Both the position numbers and the translations under genes were made by a program. Under the pieces are notes generated by a model that was not told where the DNA came from, did not search any database, and was given only the letters and a program-made list of their open reading frames with translations. A stretch of 8,497 nt of DNA from Deltaproteobacteria bacterium (GTDB lineage: Bacteria > Myxococcota_A > Polyangia > Haliangiales > Haliangiaceae), in the NCBI GenBank assembly GCA_013813945.1, contig JACCQV010000785.1:1-8497 (forward strand), written 5' to 3'. Below, piece after piece: positions 1 to 8,419 of the stretch; the first letter of the stretch is position 1; each line of letters starts with the position of its first letter.

Positions 1-942
1 TCGCGAGATCGCGCCCGCGTGATCGCGCAACATGCGGGCCCGCCGCGGGCTCTCGTTCAAATCGATGTGGATCACCGACGAGAACACCACGCCTGCATCG
101 CCGCGCATCACCGACGTCGCAAACAGGAATCGCTCATCGCGCGACCACACCGGCCCACTCTCCTCGGTCAGCGGCAACGGAGCGGCGAGCACCGGCTCCG
201 CGGCCTCGGTCCCGCACGCCATCAACCACAGCTCCGAGGTCGGCGTCCCGTCGTGCACGAGGGGCCGCGCGAACGCGAGGGTCTTGCCGTCGGGTGACAG
301 CGCAGGTGAGGTGTCTGCCGGGCCCGGAGTCAGCGTCACGATCGAACCATCGGGACGCCGCTCTTCGAGCATGCTCTCGACCGTGCGATCGCCGGTCGGC
401 GTGACCGCCGCATAGATCACGGTCCCGTCGGCAGCGACCGTGGGCGTGACCTCGTGAGTCGCGCCGGAGGTCAGCTGCACCGGCTCGCCGACCGCACGTC
501 CGCTGTCGATCGCGACACGCCAGAGATCGAAGTCGCCGCCGTCGCGCGTCGATGCGAACACGATCGCCGTGCCGTCGGGCGACCACGTCGGGTGACTGTC
601 GATCGCGGGCCCGGTCGTGAGCGGGACAGGAACGGACTCGCTGCCGAGCGGCGCGATCCACAGGCTCGTCGTTTCGAGCGTGCGACCACGACTCGAGGCG
701 AACACGATCCAGCCGCGATCCGGAGACACGGCGGGATGCGAGTCGCGAACGACACCGGCGATCGGCGCGATCAGGACGAGCTGGCGATCACCACGCTCGT
801 CGATCGCAACGAGCCGGGTGCCACTCGGTCCGCGCTCGGACGCGATGATCGCGATCCGCTCGGCCGGGTCCGGCTCGGAAGCCGGAGGAGGTCGCGCACC
901 GCACGCGGCGAGCGCAACGCAAACACTGAGCTGTCGAACCAA
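1..942 (-). CDS. PD40/TolB-like beta-propeller lipoprotein, 3' end cut by window edge
   Basis: The frame is open for 314 codons from a TTG at 942 down to base 1, so the C-terminus is missing. The N-terminus, MVRQLSVCVALAAC, is a short lipoprotein signal with lipobox LAAC (Cys14), followed by a Pro/Glu-rich spacer. Five PD40-type repeats are readable: HPAVSPD near residue 69, HPTWSPDG 117-124, TPTVAADG 167-174, LSPDG 215-219 and VWSRD 265-269. Most are followed by a hydrophobic strand such as IVFAS. Such repeats build beta-propellers, as in TolB, and usually mediate protein binding; no catalytic residues were seen, so enzymatic activity is not claimed. TTG is the only plausible start: an in-frame TGA lies immediately upstream at 943-945, and starting here places the lipobox correctly. 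It is probably co-transcribed with the small membrane protein upstream. I am confident of the fold and export, but the function is unknown. Confidence 0.85.
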   Translation of the reverse strand, partial: MVRQLSVCVALAACGARPPPASEPDPAERIAIIASERGPSGTRLVAIDERGDRQLVLIAPIAGVVRDSHPAVSPDRGWIVFASSRGRTLETTSLWIAPLGSESVPVPLTTGPAIDSHPTWSPDGTAIVFASTRDGGDFDLWRVAIDSGRAVGEPVQLTSGATHEVTPTVAADGTVIYAAVTPTGDRTVESMLEERRPDGSIVTLTPGPADTSPALSPDGKTLAFARPLVHDGTPTSELWLMACGTEAAEPVLAAPLPLTEESGPVWSRDERFLFATSVMRGDAGVVFSSVIHIDLNESPRRARMLRDHAGAISR

Positions 943-1266
943 TCAGGGCGTCGCGGGCGTGGGAGCAGCGGGCGCGGGATCGGCCGCCGGAGCGGCGGGA
1001 GCCGGGTCCGCCGGAGCGGCGGCAGCCGGAGCGTCCTTCTTGTCCGTCTCCTTCTTCGTCAGGTTGGACATGTTCATGTCCTTGGTCATGTCCTTGTGCT
1101 CGGGCTCGACGCCCGCGTAGACGCCGACCATGAACACGAGGGCGACCGCGCCGCAGATGCCACCGATGGTCCACGCCTTCCGCTCGGACTCGGCAGCGCG
1201 CTGCTCGTAGACCACGAAGGACTGCTCTTGATCACGCGGCCATGAAGAAAAATCGGAAAAGCTCAT
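943..1266 (-). CDS. Small single-span membrane protein with Pro/Ala-rich tail
   Basis: A 107-residue protein of no family I recognise. Residues 1-32 are polar and charged (MSFSDFSSWPRDQEQ...). Residues 33-53 form one transmembrane helix (TIGGICGAVALVFMVGVYAGV). Then comes a Met/Lys/Asp-rich stretch (HKDMTKDMNMSNLTKKE) and a low-complexity Pro/Ala tail with scattered Asp to the stop. Extracytoplasmic Pro/Ala tails are commonly flexible spacers. I place the tail outside because the N-terminal segment is short and there is no cleavable signal, but orientation is not proven. The start at 1266 is chosen over an in-frame ATG at 1317 because GGAGGT lies four bases upstream. The downstream PD40 lipoprotein begins on the next codon after this stop, so the two probably form one transcript. 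Confidence 0.75.
   Translation of the reverse strand: MSFSDFSSWPRDQEQSFVVYEQRAAESERKAWTIGGICGAVALVFMVGVYAGVEPEHKDMTKDMNMSNLTKKETDKKDAPAAAAPADPAPAAPAADPAPAAPTPATP
984..1029 (-). repeat. Two tandem 22-base copies (24-base period) encoding Pro/Ala repeats
   Basis: Bases 984-1005 and 1008-1029 are copies of a 22-base unit beginning CCGCCGGAGCGGCGG (plus strand) and differ at one position (999 G, 1023 C). The 24-base period keeps the frame and gives an eight-residue repeat in the Pro/Ala tail of the small membrane protein. It looks like an in-frame slippage duplication. Each copy also contains CCGCC and GGCGG arms that could pair. Confidence 0.7.
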
Positions 1267-1392
1267 GTGGACCTCCGGGGTACAACGATCTTTAGAGGGA
1301 AAGCCGAAACGGCGCAATCTCGAGGCGTATCCGGGTGTCTTATCCGTTGAAAACGACAGGCTCCTGGCCCGGACAGGGCACTACAAGGCGGT
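1267..1392. promoter_or_regulatory. Divergent intergenic region, probably holding promoters for both flanking units
   Basis: This 126-base gap separates the minus-strand pair (start 1266) from the plus-strand run (start 1393). It should hold two back-to-back promoters. Minus strand: TCTAAA at 1296-1291 is a fair -10-like hexamer, with TTGCGC at 1317-1312 as a possible -35, but the 15-base spacing is short. Plus strand: TTGAAA at 1347-1352 resembles a -35, but I see no convincing -10 at the expected distance. Promoter positions are therefore tentative; only the divergent layout is clear. Confidence 0.4.
1271..1276 (-). promoter_or_regulatory. Strong Shine-Dalgarno GGAGGT for the small membrane protein
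   Basis: Read on the minus strand, GGAGGT is followed by ccac and ATG (1266). This is the best ribosome binding site in the window and fixes the start at 1266 instead of 1317. Confidence 0.8.
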
Positions 1393-2388
1393 ATGACACC
1401 AGTCGCACGATCCGGTTCCCAGTTCTTGTTCGGAATGTTCGGTCTCGTGATCTCGGTGGGTTGCGGCACCCGAAGCGAGGCGAACCCCACGCCCGCGTCG
1501 CCTGCCGCGATGCGGCATGAGCCCGGCGTGGCTGCGGAGAGCTGCCTGGGCGTTGCCGACACCGGGATCTGGTCCGATCTCGATGACAAGGTCCAGATCG
1601 CGCTGCCCGCGGTGACCGCCGATCGGGTCAGCGCGACCGTCGACGGCAAGAAGCGCCTGCTCGTCCTCTCGATCGACGGCTTCCCGCGCAAGAGCTATCC
1701 GCTGACCGGCCCAAGCATGCTCGCGGTCGGCATGCACACGCTCGCGCTGCGCCCAGGCGATCGCGCCGAGCTCGCCCCGCTGCTCAGCGCCGAGCGCACG
1801 ACGTCGGTGCCGGCACAGACGAAGAAGAACGCCGACGCGGATCGCGACGGCATTCCCGACGCTCTCGACATCCTGATCGGCGCCAAGAAGACCGTGCTCA
1901 ACGCCGACGCCTACACCGAGGGCTACGTGACCATTCCATTTCCGCTCGGGGATGTCCCGCGCGAGATGGGCGTCTGCACCGACGTCGTGATCCGTGCGGT
2001 GCGCAACGCCGGCGTCGATCTTCAGAAGGCGCTGTACGACGACATCAAGCGCGCGCCGAAGGCGTACCCGATGGTCAAGGGCCGCGCCAATCCACATATC
2101 GATCAGCGCCGCGTGAAGACCTTGTTGCCGTACTTCGTGCGCCACTGGGAGGCGCACACCCCGCGGTTCGACGATCCAGAGGACCCGCTGCGTCCCGGTG
2201 ACGTGATCTTCATGGATACGTTCCCGAGCAAGGCCGGCCCCGACCACATCGGTATCCTCTCGGATCGCCTCGACGATCAGGGACTGCCACTCGTGATCAA
2301 CAACTGGACCGTCGGCACGGTGACCGCCGAGATGGATCTCCTGACCTTCGTACCGGTGCTGCACCGGTTCCGGCTTCCCGGATCGTAG
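1393..2388 (+). CDS. DUF1287-domain (NlpC/P60-like) lipoprotein with Asp-rich calcium-type motif
   Basis: A 331-residue exported protein. The N-terminus (MTPVARSGSQFLFGMFGLVI) leads to SVGC with Cys24. The -3 Ser is not a classical lipobox, so lipidation is likely but not certain. Residues 25-165 are an N-terminal region I do not recognise, ending in a motif of the DxDxDGxPDxxD kind at 148-159 (D148, D150, D152, G153, D156, D159), as in thrombospondin-type-3 or other calcium-binding repeats. From about 170 to 328 the protein matches DUF1287: GVCTDVVIRAVRNAGVDLQ with likely nucleophile Cys195, RPGDVIF, DHIGILSD with His285, and INNW (Asn303-Trp305). DUF1287 is related to NlpC/P60 and papain-like peptidoglycan peptidases, so cell-wall peptide cleavage is a reasonable inference; the substrate is unknown. 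Many DUF1287 proteins are about 200 residues, so this one carries an N-terminal extension. The Shine-Dalgarno is weak (aaggcggt). It is first in a four-gene run. Confidence 0.85.
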   Translation: MTPVARSGSQFLFGMFGLVISVGCGTRSEANPTPASPAAMRHEPGVAAESCLGVADTGIWSDLDDKVQIALPAVTADRVSATVDGKKRLLVLSIDGFPRKSYPLTGPSMLAVGMHTLALRPGDRAELAPLLSAERTTSVPAQTKKNADADRDGIPDALDILIGAKKTVLNADAYTEGYVTIPFPLGDVPREMGVCTDVVIRAVRNAGVDLQKALYDDIKRAPKAYPMVKGRANPHIDQRRVKTLLPYFVRHWEAHTPRFDDPEDPLRPGDVIFMDTFPSKAGPDHIGILSDRLDDQGLPLVINNWTVGTVTAEMDLLTFVPVLHRFRLPGS

Positions 2389-2417
2389 CGCTGATCGATG
2401 TTACCTTCGGTCGGCTG

Positions 2418-3935
2418 ATGAGGCTGGCCTGGTGGCTCACCGCTGCGGCACTGCTCGTGCTGGCGCCTCCGGTACGCGCCCAGGACGATGAGCCGAGCAA
2501 GCTCAGCTTCCGCGTGGTCGTCGACGGAGTCGATCACGAACCCGCGTCGATCACCGGCACGCGGATGACGGTCCTGCTGTCGGCACTCACCCTCCAGGGC
2601 CAGCGGCTCGACCTCACGGACCCGAAGTCGATCAAGACGTACCTCGGGACGAGCGTGCTCAAGGCCCCCTACTCGCTCGGCACGTTCGGCGCGACCGACA
2701 ATGCGCTCGCGATCGTGATCGTGGTCCAGGCGACGCTCGACTACCAGGAGGTCCTCCCGGTGATCACAGAGGCGCTCGGCTCGACGCTGCTCGGCGCACT
2801 CGACGATAAGACGACACAGCTCGCCGTCCTCCCGTATGGCGAGGCCGTCGGCACCGGCAAGCTCATGACGCTCAAGGCCGGGCGAGCCAAGGTGACGCAG
2901 CTCGCGCACGACGGCACGGCAGGAGAACCCGCGCTGCTCGAGACCGTCGAGCGTGCGCTCCTGATCCTCAAGAAGGCCAAGACCGAGCCCGAGGGTCGCG
3001 GACTCCGCAAGATGATCCTCGTCATCGGCGATGGCCGCGACCGCGCCGGGGATCGCGAGCGAGTCACGCGGCTCGGCGAGCGCGCGGGAAAGGATGGCGT
3101 GCGGATCCACTCGTTCGCGTTCTCGCCGACAGATCAGCGCCGCCCGCTGCTGCTCCTCGGCGAGCTCTCGAAGCGATCGCTGGGGACGTTCCGCTGGCTG
3201 CAGCGGGGCCAGGGGGCCGATTCGTGGGGGCCCAAGTTCGCGCACCTGACCGACGAGATCGACAAGCAGTATGTGCTGACGTACTACCTCGGACCCGACG
3301 AGGATCCCGCCGGCAAGAAGCTCACGGTCGTCACGATCGGCCGCACCGAGGGGACGTCAAACGAGGTCAAGGTCCCGAGCGCGCTGTGCAATCGCGAGGC
3401 GTGTGCCGGCTACTGCGTCTCGGATCGCTGCGTGGTTCCGCAGGCTCCCGAAGATCGCGGGGTGCTCGGCTGGGTGCTCCTGATCGGCGGCATCGTCGTC
3501 GGCGCGCTCGTCGTGCTCGGCGTCATCGGCTACGTGATCACCAACCGCTCGCAGCGCATTCCGCTACCGCCGGGAGTCCTGCCGCCGAGCAAGCCGCCGG
3601 CCGGGAAATCGCTGCCACCTCCGCCCGTGGTGATGGCGCCAGCGGTGGCGCCGCACCTGATGTTCGTCACCGGGCCGCGTGCGGGACAGCGGATGCCGCT
3701 GCGCCACGGGTTCATGATCGGCAAGGCGCCGAACTGTGACCTGGTGATCGAGGACGGCTACACGTCGACGAATCACGCACAGATCGGGATGGACGGTGCC
3801 GGCAACTGCAAGCTGTTCGATCAGGGCTCGACGAACGGGACGTTCATCAACGGCGTGCGGGTGACCGAGGCCACGCTCGAGCACGGCATCAGCATCAGGA
3901 TCGGCTCGACCGAGCTGCGGTTCTTGGCACAATAG
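2418..3935 (+). CDS. Exported VWA-like protein with one TM helix and cytoplasmic FHA domain
   Basis: 505 residues. Signal peptide 1-21 (MRLAWWLTAAALLVLAPPVRA, cleaved before QDDE). Residues about 90-290 have VWA-like alternation: IVIVVQATLDY near 98-109, MILVIGDGRD near 199-208 and VRIHSFAF. The metal site is degenerate: the first Asp of DxSxS is Gln104 and the Ser positions are lost, though Asp205 in the GDG turn is kept. Four cysteines (324, 329, 333, 338) sit just outside a TM helix at 349-375. A Pro-rich linker (376-412) follows, then an FHA domain (413-505) with IGK at 434-436, S450-T-N-H453 and GSTNGTFING, the phosphothreonine-binding signature except Lys for the usual Arg. With a cleaved signal and one TM, the VWA half is outside and the FHA half inside, suggesting that it couples an envelope input to Ser/Thr-kinase signalling. 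It starts 29 bases after the DUF1287 stop with no clear Shine-Dalgarno. Confidence 0.87.
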   Translation: MRLAWWLTAAALLVLAPPVRAQDDEPSKLSFRVVVDGVDHEPASITGTRMTVLLSALTLQGQRLDLTDPKSIKTYLGTSVLKAPYSLGTFGATDNALAIVIVVQATLDYQEVLPVITEALGSTLLGALDDKTTQLAVLPYGEAVGTGKLMTLKAGRAKVTQLAHDGTAGEPALLETVERALLILKKAKTEPEGRGLRKMILVIGDGRDRAGDRERVTRLGERAGKDGVRIHSFAFSPTDQRRPLLLLGELSKRSLGTFRWLQRGQGADSWGPKFAHLTDEIDKQYVLTYYLGPDEDPAGKKLTVVTIGRTEGTSNEVKVPSALCNREACAGYCVSDRCVVPQAPEDRGVLGWVLLIGGIVVGALVVLGVIGYVITNRSQRIPLPPGVLPPSKPPAGKSLPPPPVVMAPAVAPHLMFVTGPRAGQRMPLRHGFMIGKAPNCDLVIEDGYTSTNHAQIGMDGAGNCKLFDQGSTNGTFINGVRVTEATLEHGISIRIGSTELRFLAQ

Positions 3936-3939
3936 GAAG
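3934..3939 (+). promoter_or_regulatory. Shine-Dalgarno AGGAAG for the amidase
   Basis: AGGAAG overlaps the stop codon of the FHA gene (3933-3935) and lies seven bases before ATG 3947. The overlap suggests translational coupling and supports the 3947 start, which matters because no signal peptide follows it. Confidence 0.6.
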
Positions 3940-3946
3940 CTCGCCG

Positions 3947-5925
<1,979 letters not shown>

Positions 5926-5929
<4 letters not shown>

Positions 5930-6117
5930 CCCGTGGCCCGCAGCGCAAGTCCGCCCCCGAGCGCGCGTCGACGTGGCGTCCGCCCACTCGACGCGTGTTC
6001 TTCGCCATGCTCGGCGCAGCGGCCGCCGCTCTCGCGGTGCGCCAGCACACGTCGGTCGAGCCTGAACGCCCGCGAAGCACGTGGACCGGCAAGACCCGCT
6101 GGATCGGCCACTGCTGA
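5926..6117 (+). CDS. 63-residue protein with twin-arginine-like N-terminus and C-terminal Cys
   Basis: This start overlaps the amidase stop in ATGA (5926-5929), a typical coupled arrangement, which is the main reason to believe this small gene. The sequence is a basic N-terminus (MTRGPQRKSA...), then T21-R-R-V-F-F-A27 resembling a Tat motif, an Ala-rich hydrophobic stretch to about residue 38 with a possible AxA-type cleavage site, and a short polar tail ending KTRWIGHC. If cleaved, only about 25 residues would be released; if not, it is a membrane-anchored peptide. I do not recognise the family and do not assign a function. Possible roles are an accessory or immunity-like partner of the hydrolase, but this rests on position only. 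An in-frame ATG at 5914 is less likely, since it lies inside the amidase frame and misses the ATGA overlap. Confidence 0.6.
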
Positions 6118-6138
6118 CGATCCCGCCGAAGTGAACCG

Positions 6139-6160
6139 CGCGCCCTCCATCTCGGGCGCG
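6139..6160 (+). terminator. GC-rich inverted repeat after the four-gene run, possible weak terminator
   Basis: CGCGCCC (6139-6145) and GGGCGCG (6154-6160) form a perfect seven-base-pair stem with an eight-base loop, 21 bases after the stop of the 63-residue gene. No T-tract follows (ggtgggtaga), so it is not a canonical intrinsic terminator. It may pause transcription or protect a 3' end. The next gene is in the same direction 41 bases on, so read-through is possible. Confidence 0.35.
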
Positions 6161-6169
6161 GGTGGGTAG

Positions 6170-6186
6170 ACGATCTCCTAGATCGT
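6170..6186. promoter_or_regulatory. Perfect 17-base inverted repeat just upstream of the barrel gene
   Basis: ACGATCT-cct-AGATCGT: seven-base arms match exactly around a three-base spacer. It ends 14 bases before ATG 6201 and two bases before an in-frame ATG at 6189. It could be a dimeric repressor operator or, in RNA, a hairpin over the ribosome-loading region. No clear Shine-Dalgarno is seen for this gene, which fits control at this place, but function is inferred only from symmetry and position. Confidence 0.4.
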
Positions 6187-6200
6187 GTATGTTGCGCGCC

Positions 6201-7256
6201 ATGTCGGTTCGCCGCGTGATCTCGGTGTTGAGCGTGTGTCTGGTCGCATCGGCGACCGTGGTCGTCGCTCAGCCCAAAAAGGATGCGAGGAAAACGCCGG
6301 TTGCTCCGGCCAAGGATGCAGGTAAGGGCTCCGCAGCCGGCTCTGCAGCGGGCTCCGCGGCTGCGGGATCCGGTTCCGCCGAGGGCAGCGCCGTCGAGAT
6401 GGTCGAGGATCCTCCGGCGGACATGGAAGGCATCAACGAGGATCCGGATGCGCCCAACATCGGCGAAGGCTCCGCCGCCGTGGTGGTCGTCCCCAAGAAG
6501 CAGAGAACCTCGGGCTATCCGATCGAGGAAGCGTATCGACCGATCACGCTGCCGGCGGGCATGTCCGAGGTCTCGCTCGGTCTGATTGCGCCCCTCGATC
6601 CGTTCGTGCCGACCGCCTCGCTTCGCGGTCGCTACGGTATCACCCGCCAGGTCCAGCTCGGGCTGACCTACGTCCTCGCGGGCATCTATGACGACCCGGC
6701 GACCACGGGCACAGACAAGTCCACGATCCATCCCGGCAAGGCGATCGGCGTCGACGTCACCGTGCTCATGCAGGAATGGATCGGGATCCGGGTCGGCGTC
6801 CCGTTCTATATCGATCCCTTCGCGTTCGCACTCCAGCTCGGCGCCCCGATGAAGTTCCGGTTCCTGGACGGCAAGCTCGCACTCGGTGGTCTCGACGACC
6901 TGCTGACCATCCGGCTCTATCGGTTCCCGCCGTCGTTGACGTCGGAAGTGACGAACGCGTCTGCGGCGGCGCGGTTCGACACCAACTCGCTCCAGTCGCG
7001 CGGCGCGTTCCGCGTCAGCGCGTACGCGGTCTACCAGCAGAGCCCGAAGATGGCCCTGATCGGCCGCGCCGGCGTCACGCTCGAGGACTTTTCGGGCACG
7101 CGTAGCGAGGCCGGCGGTGGCAGCACGACCTTCATCCGCGCGGGGTTCCAGTACTCGCCGAAGAAGTTCCTCGATGTCGGCTTGTCGGTTGGCTGGGAGG
7201 ACCTCGGCCAGCTCGGCGCGTTCGCGCCTGCGGCCTACATGAACCTTCGGATCTAG
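6201..7256 (+). CDS. Exported, probable outer-membrane beta-barrel protein with Gly-Ser-Ala linker
   Basis: 351 residues from ATG 6201. Signal peptide MSVRRVISVLSVCLVASATV... is cleaved near A23/Q24. A Lys/Asp/Ala segment, a Gly-Ser-Ala repeat (about 43-65) and an acidic stretch (EDPPADMEGINEDPD) follow. From about 110 to the end the protein has amphipathic strands with alternating residues: MSEVSLGLIAPLDPF, ASLRGRYGITRQVQLGLTYV, WIGIRVGVPFYIDPF, GAFRVSAYAVYQQ, MALIGRAGVTLEDF, FIRAGFQYSPKKFLDVGLSV and YMNLRI. This is a barrel-like pattern, although the last residue is Ile where Phe is usual. No specific transporter or porin family is recognised. The start is set by the signal peptide; ATGs at 6162 and 6189 are in frame but add basic residues before it. 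It lies 83 bases after the four-gene run and may be a separate unit. It ends tail-to-tail with the DUF5924 gene. Confidence 0.75.
   Translation: MSVRRVISVLSVCLVASATVVVAQPKKDARKTPVAPAKDAGKGSAAGSAAGSAAAGSGSAEGSAVEMVEDPPADMEGINEDPDAPNIGEGSAAVVVVPKKQRTSGYPIEEAYRPITLPAGMSEVSLGLIAPLDPFVPTASLRGRYGITRQVQLGLTYVLAGIYDDPATTGTDKSTIHPGKAIGVDVTVLMQEWIGIRVGVPFYIDPFAFALQLGAPMKFRFLDGKLALGGLDDLLTIRLYRFPPSLTSEVTNASAAARFDTNSLQSRGAFRVSAYAVYQQSPKMALIGRAGVTLEDFSGTRSEAGGGSTTFIRAGFQYSPKKFLDVGLSVGWEDLGQLGAFAPAAYMNLRI
7253..7256. other. CTAG shared by two convergent stop codons
   Basis: TAG at 7254-7256 ends the plus-strand barrel gene, and the complement of 7253-7255 (CTA) is the TAG ending the minus-strand DUF5924 gene. 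The palindrome CTAG therefore stops both genes with a 4-base overlap. No terminator can lie between them, so the transcripts must overlap at their 3' ends. Confidence 0.85.
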
Positions 7257-8410
7257 CGCGCGGCGCTGCCGGTGGCGCTGCCACTGCCCGTCGCGCTGCC
7301 TGCGCCGGAACCCGTCCGTCCGATCGGCGGATCCTCGACGAGCCCGGAGCGCGTGAGCACCTGGAGCTTGCGCATCCCGACCAGCTGACCGTGGATCGTG
7401 AACGTGGCGCACGACCACGTGCCGGTCGGATCCTCGGGAACGAGGCGGTCCGGGAACTCGCTGCGGAACACGATGCCGTCGCCATCACAGCGAAGCGCCT
7501 CGGGCGTGATCCGCGTGAGCTCCTTGCCGCGGTGCGACCAGACGTGGACGACGCCCTCCTTCAGCCCGCCTGGCTCGCGCAGCAGCGATCCACAGCGCAG
7601 GCCGTCGAGCTGGTTCGCGCGCACCGTGTGCTTGCTGCCCGGCATGCACTCGTACGAACCGCGCGTGCCGTGCCCGATCGCGGTCTCGGGCATCGCGAGC
7701 GGCGCGGGCGGAATGAACGCGCGCCCGTACCAGACCGCGCCCAGCAGCGCACCGCTCATGCCGATGGTCAGCAGCACACCCTGCGTCGACAGCACCTGCC
7801 TCACCGAGAACGACAGCAACGCGGTCGCGGTCGGCGTCGCCAGGGCGGCGATCACCAGACCTGTGAGGTGGTCGACTCCACCGACGAGCGGTAACAGCAC
7901 GTTGAGGACACCGAACATCGCGAGTCCGTACATCGCGGCGGCGAGCATTCGCCGCTCCATGATGAAGTTGTCGAACACGAGATCCATCGTCGACACGATG
8001 GCGCAGATCAGCAGCAGCGGCGCCATCCACCAGTTCCACGACGACAGGGACCAGGTCGCGCTCGACGCGTAGAGCGGCGTCAGGAAGAAGAACATCTGCT
8101 GGTAGAACTGCTTGATGATGTAGTTCGTGACGACGCGGACGCCCTTGCGCCCCATGCTTTCGTTTTCGCTGCGGTTCGTCGGACCGACGATGAAGCGCAG
8201 CGCGATGAACATCACGAGCCACGACGCGAACAGGGCCATCATCACCTTGTCCGCGTGCGCGAGGCCGGCGCGCGCGAACAGCATCACGCCGATGCCGAAG
8301 AACAGCGCGAAGAACGAGTGGAACCACCAGAGCCGGCGGAGGATGCGCTTGAGCCTGCCCGGCGGGGGCGCCGCCTCGACGGCAGGATCGACGGGCTCGG
8401 ACTTCCCCAC
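7253..8410 (-). CDS. DUF5924/DUF2914 multi-span membrane protein
   Basis: 385 residues starting at GTG 8410; an in-frame TAG at 8422-8420 rules out an upstream start. A basic N-terminus (GRLKRILRRLWW) leads into about seven TM helices, roughly 28-49, 55-75, 103-122, 128-146, 154-177, 181-201 and 210-230, matching DUF5924-type membrane regions. The extracytoplasmic C-terminal part, about 287-352, matches DUF2914: VVHVWSHRGKEL, FRSEFPD, GTWSCATFTIHGQLVGMRKLQV. Cys255, 273, 308 and 334 in this half might form disulfides. A Gly-Ser-Ala/Thr tail (366-384) follows. The two DUFs are often found together, and no biochemical role is known to me. An upstream gene apparently ends only nine bases before the GTG, so it is probably the second gene of an operon. 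The Shine-Dalgarno (gagg) sits too close to the start to be strong. Confidence 0.85.
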   Translation of the reverse strand: MGKSEPVDPAVEAAPPPGRLKRILRRLWWFHSFFALFFGIGVMLFARAGLAHADKVMMALFASWLVMFIALRFIVGPTNRSENESMGRKGVRVVTNYIIKQFYQQMFFFLTPLYASSATWSLSSWNWWMAPLLLICAIVSTMDLVFDNFIMERRMLAAAMYGLAMFGVLNVLLPLVGGVDHLTGLVIAALATPTATALLSFSVRQVLSTQGVLLTIGMSGALLGAVWYGRAFIPPAPLAMPETAIGHGTRGSYECMPGSKHTVRANQLDGLRCGSLLREPGGLKEGVVHVWSHRGKELTRITPEALRCDGDGIVFRSEFPDRLVPEDPTGTWSCATFTIHGQLVGMRKLQVLTRSGLVEDPPIGRTGSGAGSATGSGSATGSAAR

Positions 8411-8419
8411 GCCTCGATT

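Noticed and set aside
454..1245. Plus-strand open frame of 263 codons opposite the PD40 lipoprotein and small membrane gene
   Set aside because: The minus strand encodes repeated WSPDG-type motifs and a lipobox; the plus-strand product is Arg-rich without structure.
1267..1317. In-frame upstream ATG at 1317 as start of the small membrane protein
   Set aside because: The strong GGAGGT four bases before ATG 1266 decides the start; the extra 17 residues contain nothing recognisable.
1381..2364. Minus-strand open frame of 327 codons opposite the DUF1287 gene
   Set aside because: The plus strand shows conserved DUF1287 motifs (GVCTDVVIR, DHIGILSD); the antisense product has no recognisable motif.
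2277..3245. Minus-strand open frame of 322 codons opposite the VWA-FHA gene
   Set aside because: Arg/Glu-rich low-information product; the plus strand carries the signal peptide, VWA-like, TM and FHA features.
6162..6200. Upstream in-frame ATGs (6162, 6189) as start of the barrel protein
   Set aside because: Starting at 6201 gives a clean signal peptide; 6162 would place the coding start next to one inverted repeat and translate through the other. 6189 remains possible but is less likely.
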